Source: Hofstenia miamia (lineage: Eukaryota; Xenacoelomorpha; Acoela). Taken from it: DNA of 64,000 nt. The position numbers and the translations under genes were made by a program. Numbering within the stretch: position 1 is the stretch's first letter; every line of letters begins with the position of its first letter. Below the pieces are notes generated by a model. The model was not told the origin of the DNA. It ran no database searches and saw nothing but the letters and a program-made list of their open reading frames with translations. Shown here in pieces: positions 1-10,634 of this stretch. The stretch is taken from assembly GCA_004352715.1 (NCBI GenBank), contig SCFE01000079.1:275273-339272 (forward strand), read 5' to 3'.

Positions 1-488
1 TGAATATATCGTGTAGGCTCTTCTTAAGCGCAGACTTTTTGAGTTTCAATATATCGATGTTGTAGGTGGCACTGAGTGTGTTGGCAAGTCTCACGACTCT
101 TCTGAAATAGTTCTTTTCAGATTGAAGTCCAAGACAACATGAATGGGGAAATGAACCTTTGAATATCAGAGATTAGAAGGTCTTTGTTACTACCAAGAGT
201 TTTACAGTCATCGGCGTATATAAAGCTATCGGAATTGATTAAACTATCAGGCATATCGTTTATAAACATAAGGAAAAGTAAATGACCTAAAATGCTTCCC
301 TGAGGAACCCCGCTTGTCACTGTAAATTTTGGTGCGATATTCTCATCAATGACGACACATTGATAACGTTCAGTTAAATAAGACCAGAATAACTAAATGA
401 ACTGATCATCCAAACGGAAAACCCGGAGTTTAAGCAATAACAATTCGTGGGGAACGCGATCAAAGGCCTTTAAGTAGTCCAAATAGAC
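1..488 (-). pseudogene. Non-LTR retrotransposon (LINE) reverse transcriptase remnant
   Basis: Reading the reverse strand from about 488 leftwards gives a non-LTR reverse transcriptase: the palm segment YLKAFDRVPHELL, then SGVPQGSILGHLLF, then the catalytic FIYADD (about 205-225). One in-frame TAG interrupts it near 400. After the palm the frame is lost, and a different frame at 112-2 reads NYFRRVVRLANTLS, which resembles the extreme C-terminus of Jockey/CR1-type ORF2. The thumb and most of the C-terminal region are therefore deleted. It is cut on the right by a (TA)n tract and on the left by the window edge. Inactive. Confidence 0.85.
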
Positions 489-496
489 ACAAAAAC

Positions 497-502
<6 letters not shown>

Positions 503-532
<30 letters not shown>
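503..532. repeat. (TA)n microsatellite
   Basis: Uninterrupted AT dinucleotides directly bordering the 5' limit of the LINE remnant. Confidence 0.95.
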
Positions 533-535
<3 letters not shown>

Positions 536-1120
536 CGATAGCTTCTGTGAAATGCTTGGCGATCATTCAAAATGCGATATTTGTGCAGAAATCTAATCAT
601 ATTTTAAAGCAAGAATTGCTCCAACCGATGCATAGAAAATAAATTATAATATTTGAAAGTCATTTGATCATCTGCAGAACGACAACGCACTTAACATTAG
701 ACATTTAAATATAAAAAAATAAGAAGTGATCTTACACTGCGAAATAAGTAAAATATAAACACTCCGAAAGTCCGAGGCATGCAATAATAAAATTAAAAGT
801 ATTAATCTATTACGTCATGTATATGACGTCACAAAAAGTCCGAGGCGCTAAAGTCCGAGGCAGGTTTTAAAGATACCGATTAAATTGTATTGATTAGTTT
901 TCTATTTATTTAGTTTAAATCGTATTAGTACAGAATTGCAAGTAAATAACAGGTAATATGTGCTATAATTCTAAACATTTACTGTTGCTTTTTTATATAT
1001 TTTACCCCCGAAGCTGTTTAAATCTAGCTTGATAGTTAAGGATTTGCGTTAACATGCATTGTAATGTATACTTTCATAATACATAAGCAATTCATGAACG
1101 CTTATTGGCGAAGATACAGA
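533..1120. other. Non-coding stretch with a thrice-repeated 12-mer
   Basis: No gene is recognised. AAAGTCCGAGGC occurs at 767-778, 835-846 and 850-861, in the same orientation. A palindromic TGACGTCA (the CRE-type octamer) lies at 824-831 between the copies. Confidence 0.7.
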
Positions 1121-1124
1121 ATAG

Positions 1125-1350
1125 GGTGCACGCGGACCAAATAAACACTAAAATAGGGTATAAAACAATGAGAAATGAAATAACTTGTATATAGTTCGAA
1201 AAATAATAGATATTGACCGATAACTTTACATAATTGACGAAGTTCATAGCACGCGGTATATATTTAAGGATATTAGCCAAGAAAACTTGAATTTCATAAA
1301 ATAATTAACGGTTATTAAACAAAATACAAGATATAAAAGTATGCAAATCC
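1125..1350 (+). repeat. Left copy of a diverged inverted repeat
   Basis: This stretch matches the reverse complement of about 5490-5735 with small indels. Shared blocks include AATAAACACT, AATGAGAAATG, GACCGATAACTTT and the GCACGCGGTA run. The right copy carries an extra roughly 17-bp segment. The two arms face each other across 4.1 kb containing the mariner and the foldback-like element. They could be two members of a dispersed family or the ends of an old DNA element. Confidence 0.7.
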
Positions 1351-1626
1351 ATACTTTTTAGGTTAAATCAAGTCTTTCTTTGAGATATAAATTGGATATT
1401 TATGATTTGCATTTTCAGAGAATATATTACGGTGTTCCAGAAGTAATGAGCCCTACTAAATATCTTTGCTAATTATGAACCAATTTTAATAATTTTTTGC
1501 ATAAATATATTTACACGCATAATTGATATTCTGTAAAACTTTTAGAGAAATCGAACAAAAGACACAAGATTTATATTCATTTGAAAAATAGTAAACATTA
1601 ATGCTGCAACGCGGAAAACAAATAAG

Positions 1627-2709
1627 TTAATTTGGCGTGACATAATTTCCTCCGCACTCAATTACTCTTTCGCAATGTACTATGAGTTTGTCTAATTCAT
1701 TTCTGTAAACCTCCACATCAATTTCTCTCATTATTTCAACGATTCTCTGTTCCACTTCTTGTGCACTTTCGAATATCTCTGTTCTTAAATCTCTCTTGAG
1801 CCTTTCATTGAGCCATCGATCACAAAGGTTGAGATCAGGTGAGTAGGGCGATTGATGAAGAAGTGTCACACGATGTTGATCAAAAAATTGTTTTACACAT
1901 GCCTTCACATGAGGTCTGGCATTATCGTGTTGCCAGATTATCCTGTCCATTGTCGTAGGATTCGACCTCAGTGTACGCCATTTGTCAGATGTTTTCTGTA
2001 GAAATTGGGTGTAAGTCTCTCCGTCAATTGTTTGTCCATAAGGAAGAGCACGAACACTTATTCTTTTGTTGGCAGTGAAAGCAATTAAAACTAAACATTT
2101 CCTTGGAGTTAATTTGTTGCTGCATACTTGAGGTCGAGGAGCTCCTTTTGGTTGCCAAACTTTACTTGATCTGCTTGTTTCGACTAAATCGAAATGTACC
2201 CACGTCTCATCTTCACATGCATACAAATCATAACGATTGTTTCCCATTGAAGTGAGTTTCTGGTGAATTTCTTTTGCACTTTCTATTCTTTTCTTCTTTT
2301 GTAAATCATTTAGTTTCATTGGAACCCAGTATGATGCAATTTGGCTGTATTCTAACTTTTCAGTTAGAATTCTAAAAACAGTTGTTGATGCAATACCAGT
2401 TTCTTCAGAAATGAGACGTACAGATGTTTGGGGATTTTTATCCACTATTTCTTTAACTGCCAATACATTATCATCACCAGATGTAGTTGGTAATCTGCCA
2501 GAACGATAACGATCTTCAAATGATGTACGCTGACCTGATTGAAAATCACTGAACCACCTCTTTACTGTAGAATAACTAGGTGCATCTTTTCCATAAACTT
2601 CTGACAATGCATCAAATACCTCGGTTGCAGTCTTTCCTCGCTTCATTTCAGTATAGACGTAAAATCTTCCACAATGTTTCTCATATTCCATTCTTGACTT
2701 GATAATCAC
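1627..2709 (-). CDS. Mariner transposase, D34D type, open frame
   Basis: A 360-codon uninterrupted frame, normal length for a mariner transposase, which cuts and pastes its element at TA dinucleotides. The N-terminal DNA-binding part contains two helix-turn-helix regions (about residues 10-57 and 75-115). The linker motif is WVPMKL (128-133; the family usually has WVPHEL). The catalytic triad is D167 (in EDETWVH), D262 (in QHDNARPH) and D297 (in SPDLNLCD), with 34 residues between the last two, i.e. D34D. The start is the first Met of the frame; a second Met at residue 7 is also possible. No internal stop or frameshift is seen, so it may have been active recently, although its own 5' terminus has been replaced by an inverted copy of the 3' end. 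Confidence 0.93.
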   Translation of the reverse strand: MIIKSRMEYEKHCGRFYVYTEMKRGKTATEVFDALSEVYGKDAPSYSTVKRWFSDFQSGQRTSFEDRYRSGRLPTTSGDDNVLAVKEIVDKNPQTSVRLISEETGIASTTVFRILTEKLEYSQIASYWVPMKLNDLQKKKRIESAKEIHQKLTSMGNNRYDLYACEDETWVHFDLVETSRSSKVWQPKGAPRPQVCSNKLTPRKCLVLIAFTANKRISVRALPYGQTIDGETYTQFLQKTSDKWRTLRSNPTTMDRIIWQHDNARPHVKACVKQFFDQHRVTLLHQSPYSPDLNLCDRWLNERLKRDLRTEIFESAQEVEQRIVEIMREIDVEVYRNELDKLIVHCERVIECGGNYVTPN

Positions 2710-2777
2710 GTGTAAAATTGATTTTAAAATTTTTTTTTTAAATTAAATTGCTGTTGCAGTTTAAATTTAAATTAAAT

Positions 2778-3260
2778 TTTCACTGCCAACAAAAGAATAA
2801 GTGTTCGTGCTCTTCCTTATGGACAAACAATTGACGGAGAGACTTACACCCAATTTCTACAGAAAACATCTGACAAATGGCGTACACTGAGGTCGAATCC
2901 TACGACAATGGACAGGATAATCTGGCAACACGATAATGAACAGAGAATCGTTGAAATAATGAGAGAAATTGATGTGGAGGTTTACAGAAATGAATTAGAC
3001 AAACTCATAGTACATTGCGAAAGAGTAATTGAGTGCGGAGGAAATTATGTCACGCCAAATTAACTTATTTGTTTTCCGCGTTGCAGCATTAATGTTTACT
3101 ATTTTTCAAATGAATATAAATCTTGTGTCTTTTGTTCGATTTCTCTAAAAGTTTTACAGAATATCAATTATGCGTGTAAATATATTTATGCAAAAAATTA
3201 TTAAAATTGGTTCATAATTAGCAAAGATATTTAGTAGGGCTCATTACTTCTGGAACACCG
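2778..3260 (+). repeat. Inverted, internally deleted partial mariner copy
   Basis: In forward orientation this holds transposase codons around ALPYGQTIDGE to WQHDN, then a deletion junction at 2937/2938 where the frame resumes at RIVEIMREIDVEVYR. It continues to the same stop and 3' terminus as the left copy. Sequence agreement with the left arm is essentially complete over the segments compared. Confidence 0.9.
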
Positions 3261-3270
3261 TAATATATTT

Positions 3271-3858
3271 ATTTCCACATTTTAATTACTGATTAGTAAA
3301 ACCGAATTTATAGCTTGCTTGATCACGTTGCATTCATTTTAATTCATAAATATGCTTTCCGCTATTGTTTTAAATATATTTTGAATAGTGCGGATGTACA
3401 GTATCTCCTGGGTGCTATTAGAATGTGCCTTTCATATGCAATTATTAATGAAAATTCAAATAAATTTATTCAAAGTGTTATATTCATGAAGTACTTTCAT
3501 ACTTATTGAACATGCACTCAAAATAGGGCCTTTTATAATTGAAGCATGGTTGCAAAAACCCATTTTGTGCAATTTGATTCAAAACGAGAAGTTGCCTTTT
3601 TTAGTTTACGTTTGTATCTTTGCTTCATGAAGCCATATTAATCAAAAGCAGGGTCATATCACTTGTTTTGCACCCAATAGCATGTAGTTCATCTTCACAC
3701 AATTCTAAAGCAATCGGTTTGGCAATTTTGTCAATTAACAGGTTCTTCAATTATGTTTTACTCAACAAAACCTAATTGTAGATTTAATGAAACATCTCGT
3801 TTTGATATTTAAATCTGTTATGTTGTAATTAACATTTTCCTCAGAGGTACAATAGCCT
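3271..3858. other. No recognisable feature
   Basis: AT-rich sequence between the mariner and the foldback-like element. Only a short unremarkable open frame is present, and I would not call a gene. Confidence 0.5.
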
Positions 3859-5003
3859 CAGGGTGCATTCACACAGAAAGATTGTGTTTGCTAGAGCGAG
3901 TTTTTTGCGTTCACACAGAAAGCGAGCTTGCGCTAGCTTTAAATCTTGGGTATTCACACAGAGAGATTGCGATGTTTTCTAGCAATGTATTAAAGCCAGG
4001 GTGTTCACACAGCGCGATTGTGCGAGCTTGGGCTTGCTAGAGATTTAAAGAGTTGAGTTTCTGAGAGAGCATTCACACAGAAAGATTTATGGCAATCCCA
4101 ATTAAAGCCTAGCGCGAGCGATATTTTTTAACACATGTTTAAAGATAGTTCTATTCACACAGAAAGCGCGCTAGTGCGCGATTGTAAAAGATTGTAAATT
4201 TGATTTTAAACATGCTAAATTTTTTTGACTATGACATCTCCCAGTAATTAGAATTCATGCCAAAAATTTGTACGAAGTACGTATAATGTATTTAGTTTCA
4301 AATCATTATTTAATATCATCACAAAATGGTATTATTGAACATATTTGTAAAATAGGTTTTGTCCACAACATTTTTTATTTATAGCAGTTACCAGTTGAAC
4401 TATAGTAACTGCTATTAATAAAAAATGTTTTGATTTCTATATTCTTAAAAATCTGCCTAAATTAGAAAAAAGTTTTTTAATTCACCCGTAATTTAGAATT
4501 TCAAAAAATATAAATTGCATTAAGGTTTATCAAATGATTTATTTACATAAAGATCAATTAAATTGTAATAACGTTTACATATTAAAAATTATCCACTTTG
4601 ATTCGCTCAAATGCAATAAAATATAACAATGTGTAGAGAATATTATTGTATATTTTCCTAATAGCAATTAAAAGCTCGCGTTCTGTGTGAACACTCTCGT
4701 ATTAATTCATTGCTAGAAATCTATCGCAAGCGCAAGCTCGCTTTCTGTGTGAATTCAACTATCTTAAAACATGTCTTAAAAAATAGCAAGATCACGCCGT
4801 CTGTGTGAATGCTACTATCTTAAAACATGGGTAAATTACAAGCGCTATATCGCAATCTTTTTGTGAATAACCTCCTTTATTTCCTCTTTTTTAAATCTCA
4901 AGATTGGCTTTATCGCTCGCTTTCTGTGTGAATTCAACTATCTTAAAACATGTGTTAAAAATACAAGAGCTATATCGCAAGCTTTCTGTGTGAATGCACC
5001 CTA
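3859..5003. mobile_element. Non-autonomous foldback-like element with iterated TTCACACAGAAAG motifs
   Basis: The outer ends are inverted: CAGGGTGCATTCACACAG at 3859 and its complement ending at about 5002. The left third carries the motif (T)TCACACAGAAAG in forward orientation about six times (near 3868, 3911, 3955, 4005, 4069, 4153). The right third carries it in reverse about five or six times (near 4681, 4741, 4799, 4921, 4983), often followed by ACTATCTTAAAACATG. A second terminus-like CAGGGTGTTCACACAG sits internally near 3998. The centre (about 4200-4660) is AT-rich with no coding capacity. The structure matches a non-autonomous DNA element with multiple sub-terminal binding sites. I could not identify a clear target duplication, so the superfamily is open. 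Confidence 0.8.
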
Positions 5004-5143
5004 AGGGGATTGATTATATTCATATATTTTTACAGAATTAGCCGTTGCCTTTAATAATGTGGGGAATCCATATATGTACAAGTCTCCATAAATAAGTTTT
5101 TAGGTACAAAGCGCCATCTGAGATTTATTAAAAGTGTCATCTA

Positions 5144-5146
<3 letters not shown>

Positions 5147-5178
<32 letters not shown>
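5147..5178. repeat. (TA)n microsatellite
   Basis: Perfect AT dinucleotide run. Confidence 0.95.
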
Positions 5179-5180
<2 letters not shown>

Positions 5181-5489
5181 TCTAAAACTAAAGTTTTATT
5201 GTAATGAAATTGTTACAAACTCGTTAAACAAGCATGAGAGAAATGTCAGGTGGGATTCAATTATTCGAAAAGTTACAATAATTTATGATTTATGTTCTTG
5301 ATGTGAAAATTTTTAACAATGATTTACATTTTTAAAAATGTAATCAAATATTCTCTGTTTATATACAAAACTTCCTCAATAAATTATGTACTCAACAAAG
5401 CGCATATATTAGTTGTTATAATAATACCAATGAAACACATTGAATAATCGAAATTATAATATTTATAATTTTACCACAATGTATTTGGA
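5179..5489. other. No recognisable feature
   Basis: AT-rich, non-coding; nothing seen. Confidence 0.5.
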
Positions 5490-5735
5490 AATTTATATTT
5501 GTATAAATACACTTGCAATTTGTTTAATAATTGATATTTTTTTATGAAGTCCACGTTTACTATGCTATTGTCCCTAAATATATACCTCGTGCTATCGCAT
5601 GTTACCGCGTGCTACGAATTTCGTTAATTATGCAAAGTTATCGGTCTATATCCATTATTTTTTAAACTTTTTACCTATGTTATTGCATTTCTCATTGGTT
5701 TTTACCCTATAGTAGTGTTTATTTTGTATTCAGCA
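5490..5735 (-). repeat. Right copy of the diverged inverted repeat
   Basis: Reverse-complement partner of about 1125-1350. Confidence 0.7.
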
Positions 5736-6050
5736 GCCGAATGATATGAATTTGTAAATAGTAATCAATGTGATATTATCATCACAATTTTTCGAGATTC
5801 CTGGTCCCTTTCAATAGTTTAGTGACATATTATTATGAATATTACTAATGCATAATTAGATTTTGAACAAACAACTCATTTATTGTTATTATAACAATAT
5901 AACACATTCTAAATACATATTTCTGACAAAATAATAAATTCTCTCCATACTTTAAACAAATAACAGTTGGTATATACTTTCATAGTTACATGACCTAAAC
6001 TCTGATATTACTCACCATATGTTTTCTCAAACCAAAACTTCTAAACTTAA
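5736..6050. other. No recognisable feature
   Basis: AT-rich spacer leading into the Tc1-like remnant. Confidence 0.5.
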
Positions 6051-6059
6051 AGAAATATT

Positions 6060-6725
6060 CCATCAGGGAAGTTGCATGTATATCTTCAGTTAGTGTAAGA
6101 ACTGTTATGAATGTGAAGAACAAAGGAGGTCCAGTTTATAATAGTAAAAAAGAAATTGTAAACCCAAGCACAAAGCAAACAACAGCCAACCCTGGATTAT
6201 CAAAAAATTGTTATTACAAATCCTGATGCCTTCTGCTTACAAACTCAAGGGTTAACTCAATAAAGTAAAAAGATTGCATTTGCACATCAATACAAGAATT
6301 AGACTAAGGAGCTGTGGCAACCTGTTGCATTTTCTGATGATTGTTAATCTGGGTCTCAGAAGTATTGGCATCAGCCCGGAACACCAAAATAATTAAAACA
6401 ATCAGTAAAACACCCCTTAAGAATTATAGTTTGAGATTGTGTAATTGGAAATGGTGTAGGTTGTGTACATATTTGTGAAGGGATTATGAATGAAATATAT
6501 TATGTAGATATTTTACAAACTAAATTCCTTCCACAAGTTAGCAAATAGGAAAATGTGACATTTATACATGATGGTGCTCCATGTAATATGGGGAAGAAAG
6601 TAAAAGAGCTTTTACAGTTAAACAATATTACTCTAATTGATTGGCCAGTAAATTTGCCAGCTTTAGACCCAATAAGATTGTGTGGGTTATATTATAACAA
6701 TTTATGCAAATACAAACAATAACAA
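6060..6725 (+). pseudogene. Tc1-like transposase remnant
   Basis: Shifted forward frames retain Tc1-type landmarks: SVRTVMNVKNKGGP in the DNA-binding/linker part (about 6100), WQPVAFSDD with the first catalytic Asp (about 6312), then FIHDGAPCNMGKKVKELL (about 6560) with the second, followed by LIDWPVNLPALDPI (about 6640). The residues after LDPI, where DD34E enzymes carry the Glu, are degraded (RLCGLYYNN). Many stops and at least two frameshifts make it dead. I did not find terminal inverted repeats. Confidence 0.85.
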
Positions 6726-7700
6726 ATATAGATCAATTAATTTGCCTTCTTATGCAGAAATTTTCCATCCGTGGGAAGATGACAGATGCGGTCAGAAACT
6801 GCATGCATAAACATCATGAAAATACATTTTGCAAGAGTTATAAAGGCTAACAGAGGAGACATATTAATTATTGACTTTTGTTTAATGTTTGTGCTCAGAA
6901 TAACAACTATATGCATTTGTTTCCTTATATAGCATGAAAATAACAAGGCTAAGGGTGGAAACATTAAATAATTTTTACTTAATAATTTTGTGCTCACAAT
7001 AATATGACCCTGAGAATAATCGTTAAATAGCCTTTATATACAATTTGCAAAAAATGATATATACAATTATTTACAAAATATACAAACATACTTACAAAAT
7101 GAATATACAGAATGTACAATTAAATAAACAAAGCTACAACAATTAAGTAAAAATCAAATAGTAGAAAAAGAAAACAGCGCAACAAAAAGGAATAAAAATT
7201 AACAATACAGAAAGAGTTTTTAGTACTTTTGAGTTTTTGAATATCCAAATATGAATTGGTTGGCAAGTAGGTTTTCTTTAAGTATTTTTTTAAAAGATTC
7301 ATTTCGAAGATTTGAATCTAACTTTTTCCAAAGATTACAGACATTTGTAGTATATGCTCCTTCCAAAATGTACTCTTTATTTGTTAATTATTAGTGCATT
7401 TGTTTGTTCTTTTGTTAAACTTGAATAGACTAAATACCTGCTGATTTTGATTAAGGTAGTTAAACAAGTGAACAAGACTGGTATGTATGCAAATGTACAT
7501 TGGTAAAAGTATTGATGCTTTGTGTCTGAAATGTATGCTTGTTTGCTAACATTAAACATCGTACAGATGCACCAGTTAAACACTATTTATTTACTCCGTC
7601 TGTGTAATACTTACATTATGTAGTAATATGCATACATACCTATAATGACTTATTACTAGTGCATCTACAACTGCTTTACTCTTAGTAATAATTTTTATTT
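6726..7700. other. No supported gene
   Basis: Several short reverse frames (about 60-90 codons) occur here, as expected in AT-rich DNA. None shows a domain or neighbouring splice structure. Confidence 0.5.
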
Positions 7701-8625
7701 GTTTTAGATATTGAATGCCGCATGACATTTACCGGATTTTGTTGCCAATGAAGTCCTTATATTGGAAATCTCTATCAATTGTGACACCCAAATATTCAAA
7801 CGGTATCAGTTGGCACAATAAATGGCGCGTTCTCAAAAACTGATATGTTGCAATTTGGAATGAGTTGTTGCGACTCGCTTGTGTGAAGACAATAAACTGG
7901 GTTTTCTCCTTATTCATTGTTAATTTATTTTGGCTGAAGTAGATCATGAGTTTGTCAATATTTCTCTGNAAAAGCCTTGCTGAGATCAAGTAATGCAACA
8001 CTACTGCAAACTACAAATACATTACTGTTTTGCATAAACTTTTGAAAAATGTTCCTTAGACATATTATTTTGTAGATTATAGACGTAGTAAAATTTATTC
8101 ATTGTTAATTTATTTTGGCTGAAGTAGATCATGAGTTTGTCAATATTTCTCTGCAGGTTTTTTGTAGCAACTATTGGAGTTACATGCCGGTTTATTAAAC
8201 ATATGTCATCAGCATACTGTATTATGTTGCTGTCATTAAGATGGTCTGATATATCATTTATGTAAAGGTTGGACAGGATAGGGCCTAAGACAGTGCCTTG
8301 TGGTACTCCTCTGTTAGTTGTGATGTAATCAGCGTAAATATTATCAATTTGTACACGTTGTTCTCTATTTGTAAGAAAGCTATTAATTAATATTCTTGTT
8401 GCTGTGTCAAACCCATAGCTTTTCAATTTTTTATCAAGTATGCAAAAATCTAAACTATCAAAAGCCTTGCTGAGATCAAGTAATGCAACACTACTGCAAA
8501 CTACAAATACATTACTGTTTTGCATAAACTTTTGAAAAATGTTCCTTAGACATATTATTTTGTAGATTATAGACGTAGTAAAATTTAATAATAAAAATAA
8601 TTTCATATTTATCATTTACATTAAT
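7700..8625 (-). pseudogene. CR1/Jockey-type LINE reverse transcriptase fragment, scrambled
   Basis: The reverse strand encodes ALLDLSKAFDSLDFCILDKK, then TTNRGVPQGTVLGPILSNLY, the catalytic QYADDICL (about 8205-8230), KLMIYFSQNKLTMNK and, in a further segment, FEYLGVTIDRDFQYKDFIGNKI (about 7729-7800). It belongs to the same family as the RT at 23426-24037. The order is disturbed: 7914-7968 repeats 8098-8153, and 7970-8090 repeats 8460-8586, with a single N at 7969. The natural reading is one RT ORF from 8586 to 8098 continuing at 7914, with 7970-8097 as an extra copy. Not a functional copy as assembled. Confidence 0.88.
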
Positions 8626-8626
8626 G

Positions 8627-8659
<33 letters not shown>
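8626..8659. repeat. (TA)n microsatellite at gap edge
   Basis: AT dinucleotides running straight into unknown bases at 8660. Confidence 0.95.
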
Positions 8660-9268
8660 NNNNNNNNNNNNNNNNNNNNNNNNNNNNNNNNNNNNNNNNN
8701 NNNNNNNNNNNNNNNNNNNNNNNNNNNNNNNNNNNNNNNNNNNNNNNNNNNNNNNNNNNNNNNNNNNNNNNNNNNNNNNNNNNNNNNNNNNNNNNNNNNN
8801 NNNNNNNNNNNNNNNNNNNNNNNNNNNNNNNNNNNNNNNNNNNNNNNNNNNNNNNNNNNNNNNNNNNNNNNNNNNNNNNNNNNNNNNNNNNNNNNNNNNN
8901 NNNNNNNNNNNNNNNNNNNNNNNNNNNNNNNNNNNNNNNNNNNNNNNNNNNNNNNNNNNNNNNNNNNNNNNNNNNNNNNNNNNNNNNNNNNNNNNNNNNN
9001 NNNNNNNNNNNNNNNNNNNNNNNNNNNNNNNNNNNNNNNNNNNNNNNNNNNNNNNNNNNNNNNNNNNNNNNNNNNNNNNNNNNNNNNNNNNNNNNNNNNN
9101 NNNNNNNNNNNNNNNNNNNNNNNNNNNNNNNNNNNNNNNNNNNNNNNNNNNNNNNNNNNNNNNNNNNNNNNNNNNNNNNNNNNNNNNNNNNNNNNNNNNN
9201 NNNNNNNNNNNNNNNNNNNNNNNNNNNNNNNNNNNNNNNNNNNNNNNNNNNNNNNNNNNNNNNNNNNN
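8660..9268. other. Assembly gap (609 N)
   Basis: Unknown bases. It separates the LINE RT from the Penelope-like fragment. Confidence 1.
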
Positions 9269-9658
9269 TTTGATTTGGTTATGATTGTTACTCTTTAATA
9301 ATATTACTTCATCTACATGTCTTTTAATCAGTCTGTGAGGATATCCATTATTTTCTAAAATTGTATATAAATGATTAACTGCTTCAATAAAGTTGTTATA
9401 ATTTGATGATGCTTGATTGGCTCTTTCAATTAAACATTTAATCGTATTTTTCTTATGTTTCATATCACATTGTGATTCATAAGGTATGTATAATCCTGTA
9501 TTTGTTGATTTTATGTATAACTTGGTTTCATATGTTTTTTCTTTTTTAATGATTGATATGTCTAAGAAGTTTAAAGTTTGATCTTTTTCTATTTCGACGG
9601 TAAATTTCAGTTCTTCAACTTGGTTGTTTAAATATCTTTTGAAATTTTCAATTTCCAA
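9269..9658 (-). pseudogene. Penelope-like element RT/connector fragment
   Basis: About 130 open codons on the reverse strand. They read FTVEIEKDQTLNFLDISI, TKLYIKSTNTGLYIPYESQC, then KNTIKCLIERANQAS and LENNGYPHRLIKRHV. The order FLD-x-I, T-x-Y-x-K-x-T-x-T-x-x-Y-I, RA and NGYP is typical of the region following the catalytic core in Penelope-like reverse transcriptases. The catalytic part upstream and any GIY-YIG endonuclease downstream are not present; the gap and a (TA)n tract flank the fragment. Fragment only. Confidence 0.8.
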
Positions 9659-9696
9659 CTTATTTTCAAATAATGTAAAAATATATTTTCAAATAA

Positions 9697-9725
9697 TGTA
9701 TATATATATATATATATATATATAT
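9697..9725. repeat. (TA)n microsatellite
   Basis: AT dinucleotide run. The short sequence TTTTCAAATAATGTA is duplicated immediately before it. Confidence 0.9.
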
Positions 9726-10560
9726 TTCCATAATTGGTATGCTTGCTGTGAATCAAATATTTTCCAATCCATGTCCAATCTAATCCACAATGCACGTGAA
9801 GTTTGAAGCAAGAACTACTATTTAGATTATCGTACTAAGCATTTAATTAGCGTTCTCAATGTAATGTGATTGGTACACACATTTAATATAATCAAATTTG
9901 TATAATAAACTGATAGTAAGTTTACATTAGTTTAAGATATTTCACTTAAAAATTGCCGAATAAATTTATCTATTATCCTTTATTTTTGATCCGCAATAAT
10001 CAATAGATGTCCACAAAAAATTTTTCTGATCCATATTCAGTGGATATCCATTGAATGGATCGATCCAGATCCATGGCAAACCTGATCATTGGCCGCAAAA
10101 GGGCTAGAATAATTGTTGACAAGCTGGGTTGGTCCAAGAAAATTCAGCTTGTGGCCATATCTGATCAAAACATAGATAGTGTAGCGTCCTGGCTTTAGTA
10201 CTATCCACGTTAGTAGATGGTTAAGTTAGCGAGTAGGTAATTTTCAGGTCTTACTGCAAACCTTGAAATTCATACTATTTCACATTGATAAAATGCGTTG
10301 TTTTTCCTCCGACAATGCGTGTACCACCTTTTTCAATACTGTGAACCAAAAACTCATTTTCTAAACTTTATTGTATCAAGTCTATTACTATTTTAAGTAG
10401 CATGTTTAAAAATATCTGTCAAAATAGAGTAGGTTTTGAATTTTTTATACTTTTTTTATTAAAATTTTGCATTTTTGATGTTAAAATTATGTTCAATTAT
10501 TTAATTATAGTTTTTGTTCTTACCTTACACATAATTTACTCATGAATCGCATAAAACTAC
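9726..10560. other. Non-coding; local GGATCC-type palindromes
   Basis: No gene. Around 10031-10078 GGAT/ATCC pairs recur (ATCCATATTCAGTGGATATC and onward), giving short palindromes. Similar GATCC-rich patches occur near 51220 and 53270. Confidence 0.5.
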
Positions 10561-10634
10561 TGTACTTAGTGGGAGGATAAAAAATCATGTACTTAGAGGG
10601 AGGATAAAAAAGTGCGTACTTAGAGGGAGGATAT
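10561..10634 (+). repeat. Three tandem copies of a 27-28 bp unit
   Basis: The unit GTACTTAG(T/A)GGGAGGATA followed by an A-run occurs three times head to tail. Confidence 0.9.

Larger units (their letters stand above)
1430..3260 (-). mobile_element. Mariner-family transposon in a large inverted (foldback) duplication
   Basis: The element is bounded on both sides by TA (1428-1429 and 3261-3262), the mariner target duplication, and by inverted termini reading CGGTGTTCCAGAAGTAATGA inward. The left part is a 3' half plus complete transposase on the reverse strand. The right part (2778-3260) is a second, inverted copy of the same 3' half: 2778-2937 pairs with 1921-2080, and 2938-3260 pairs with 1430-1752, so it lacks about 168 bp relative to the left copy. 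Both ends are thus the 3' terminus of the parent element, and no separate 5' terminus is visible. The 68 bp between them (2710-2777) is AT-rich leader. Confidence 0.9.

Noticed and set aside
3859-5003. Possible CRISPR-like array because of regularly recurring TTCACACAG
   Set aside because: Repeats invert halfway, spacing is irregular (about 40-120 bp), and the context is a eukaryotic genome; a transposon-end array explains them.
8624-9658. Long open frames on both strands across 8660-9268
   Set aside because: They consist mostly of unknown bases plus TA-repeat translation; only the 9269-9658 reverse part is real sequence with a domain.
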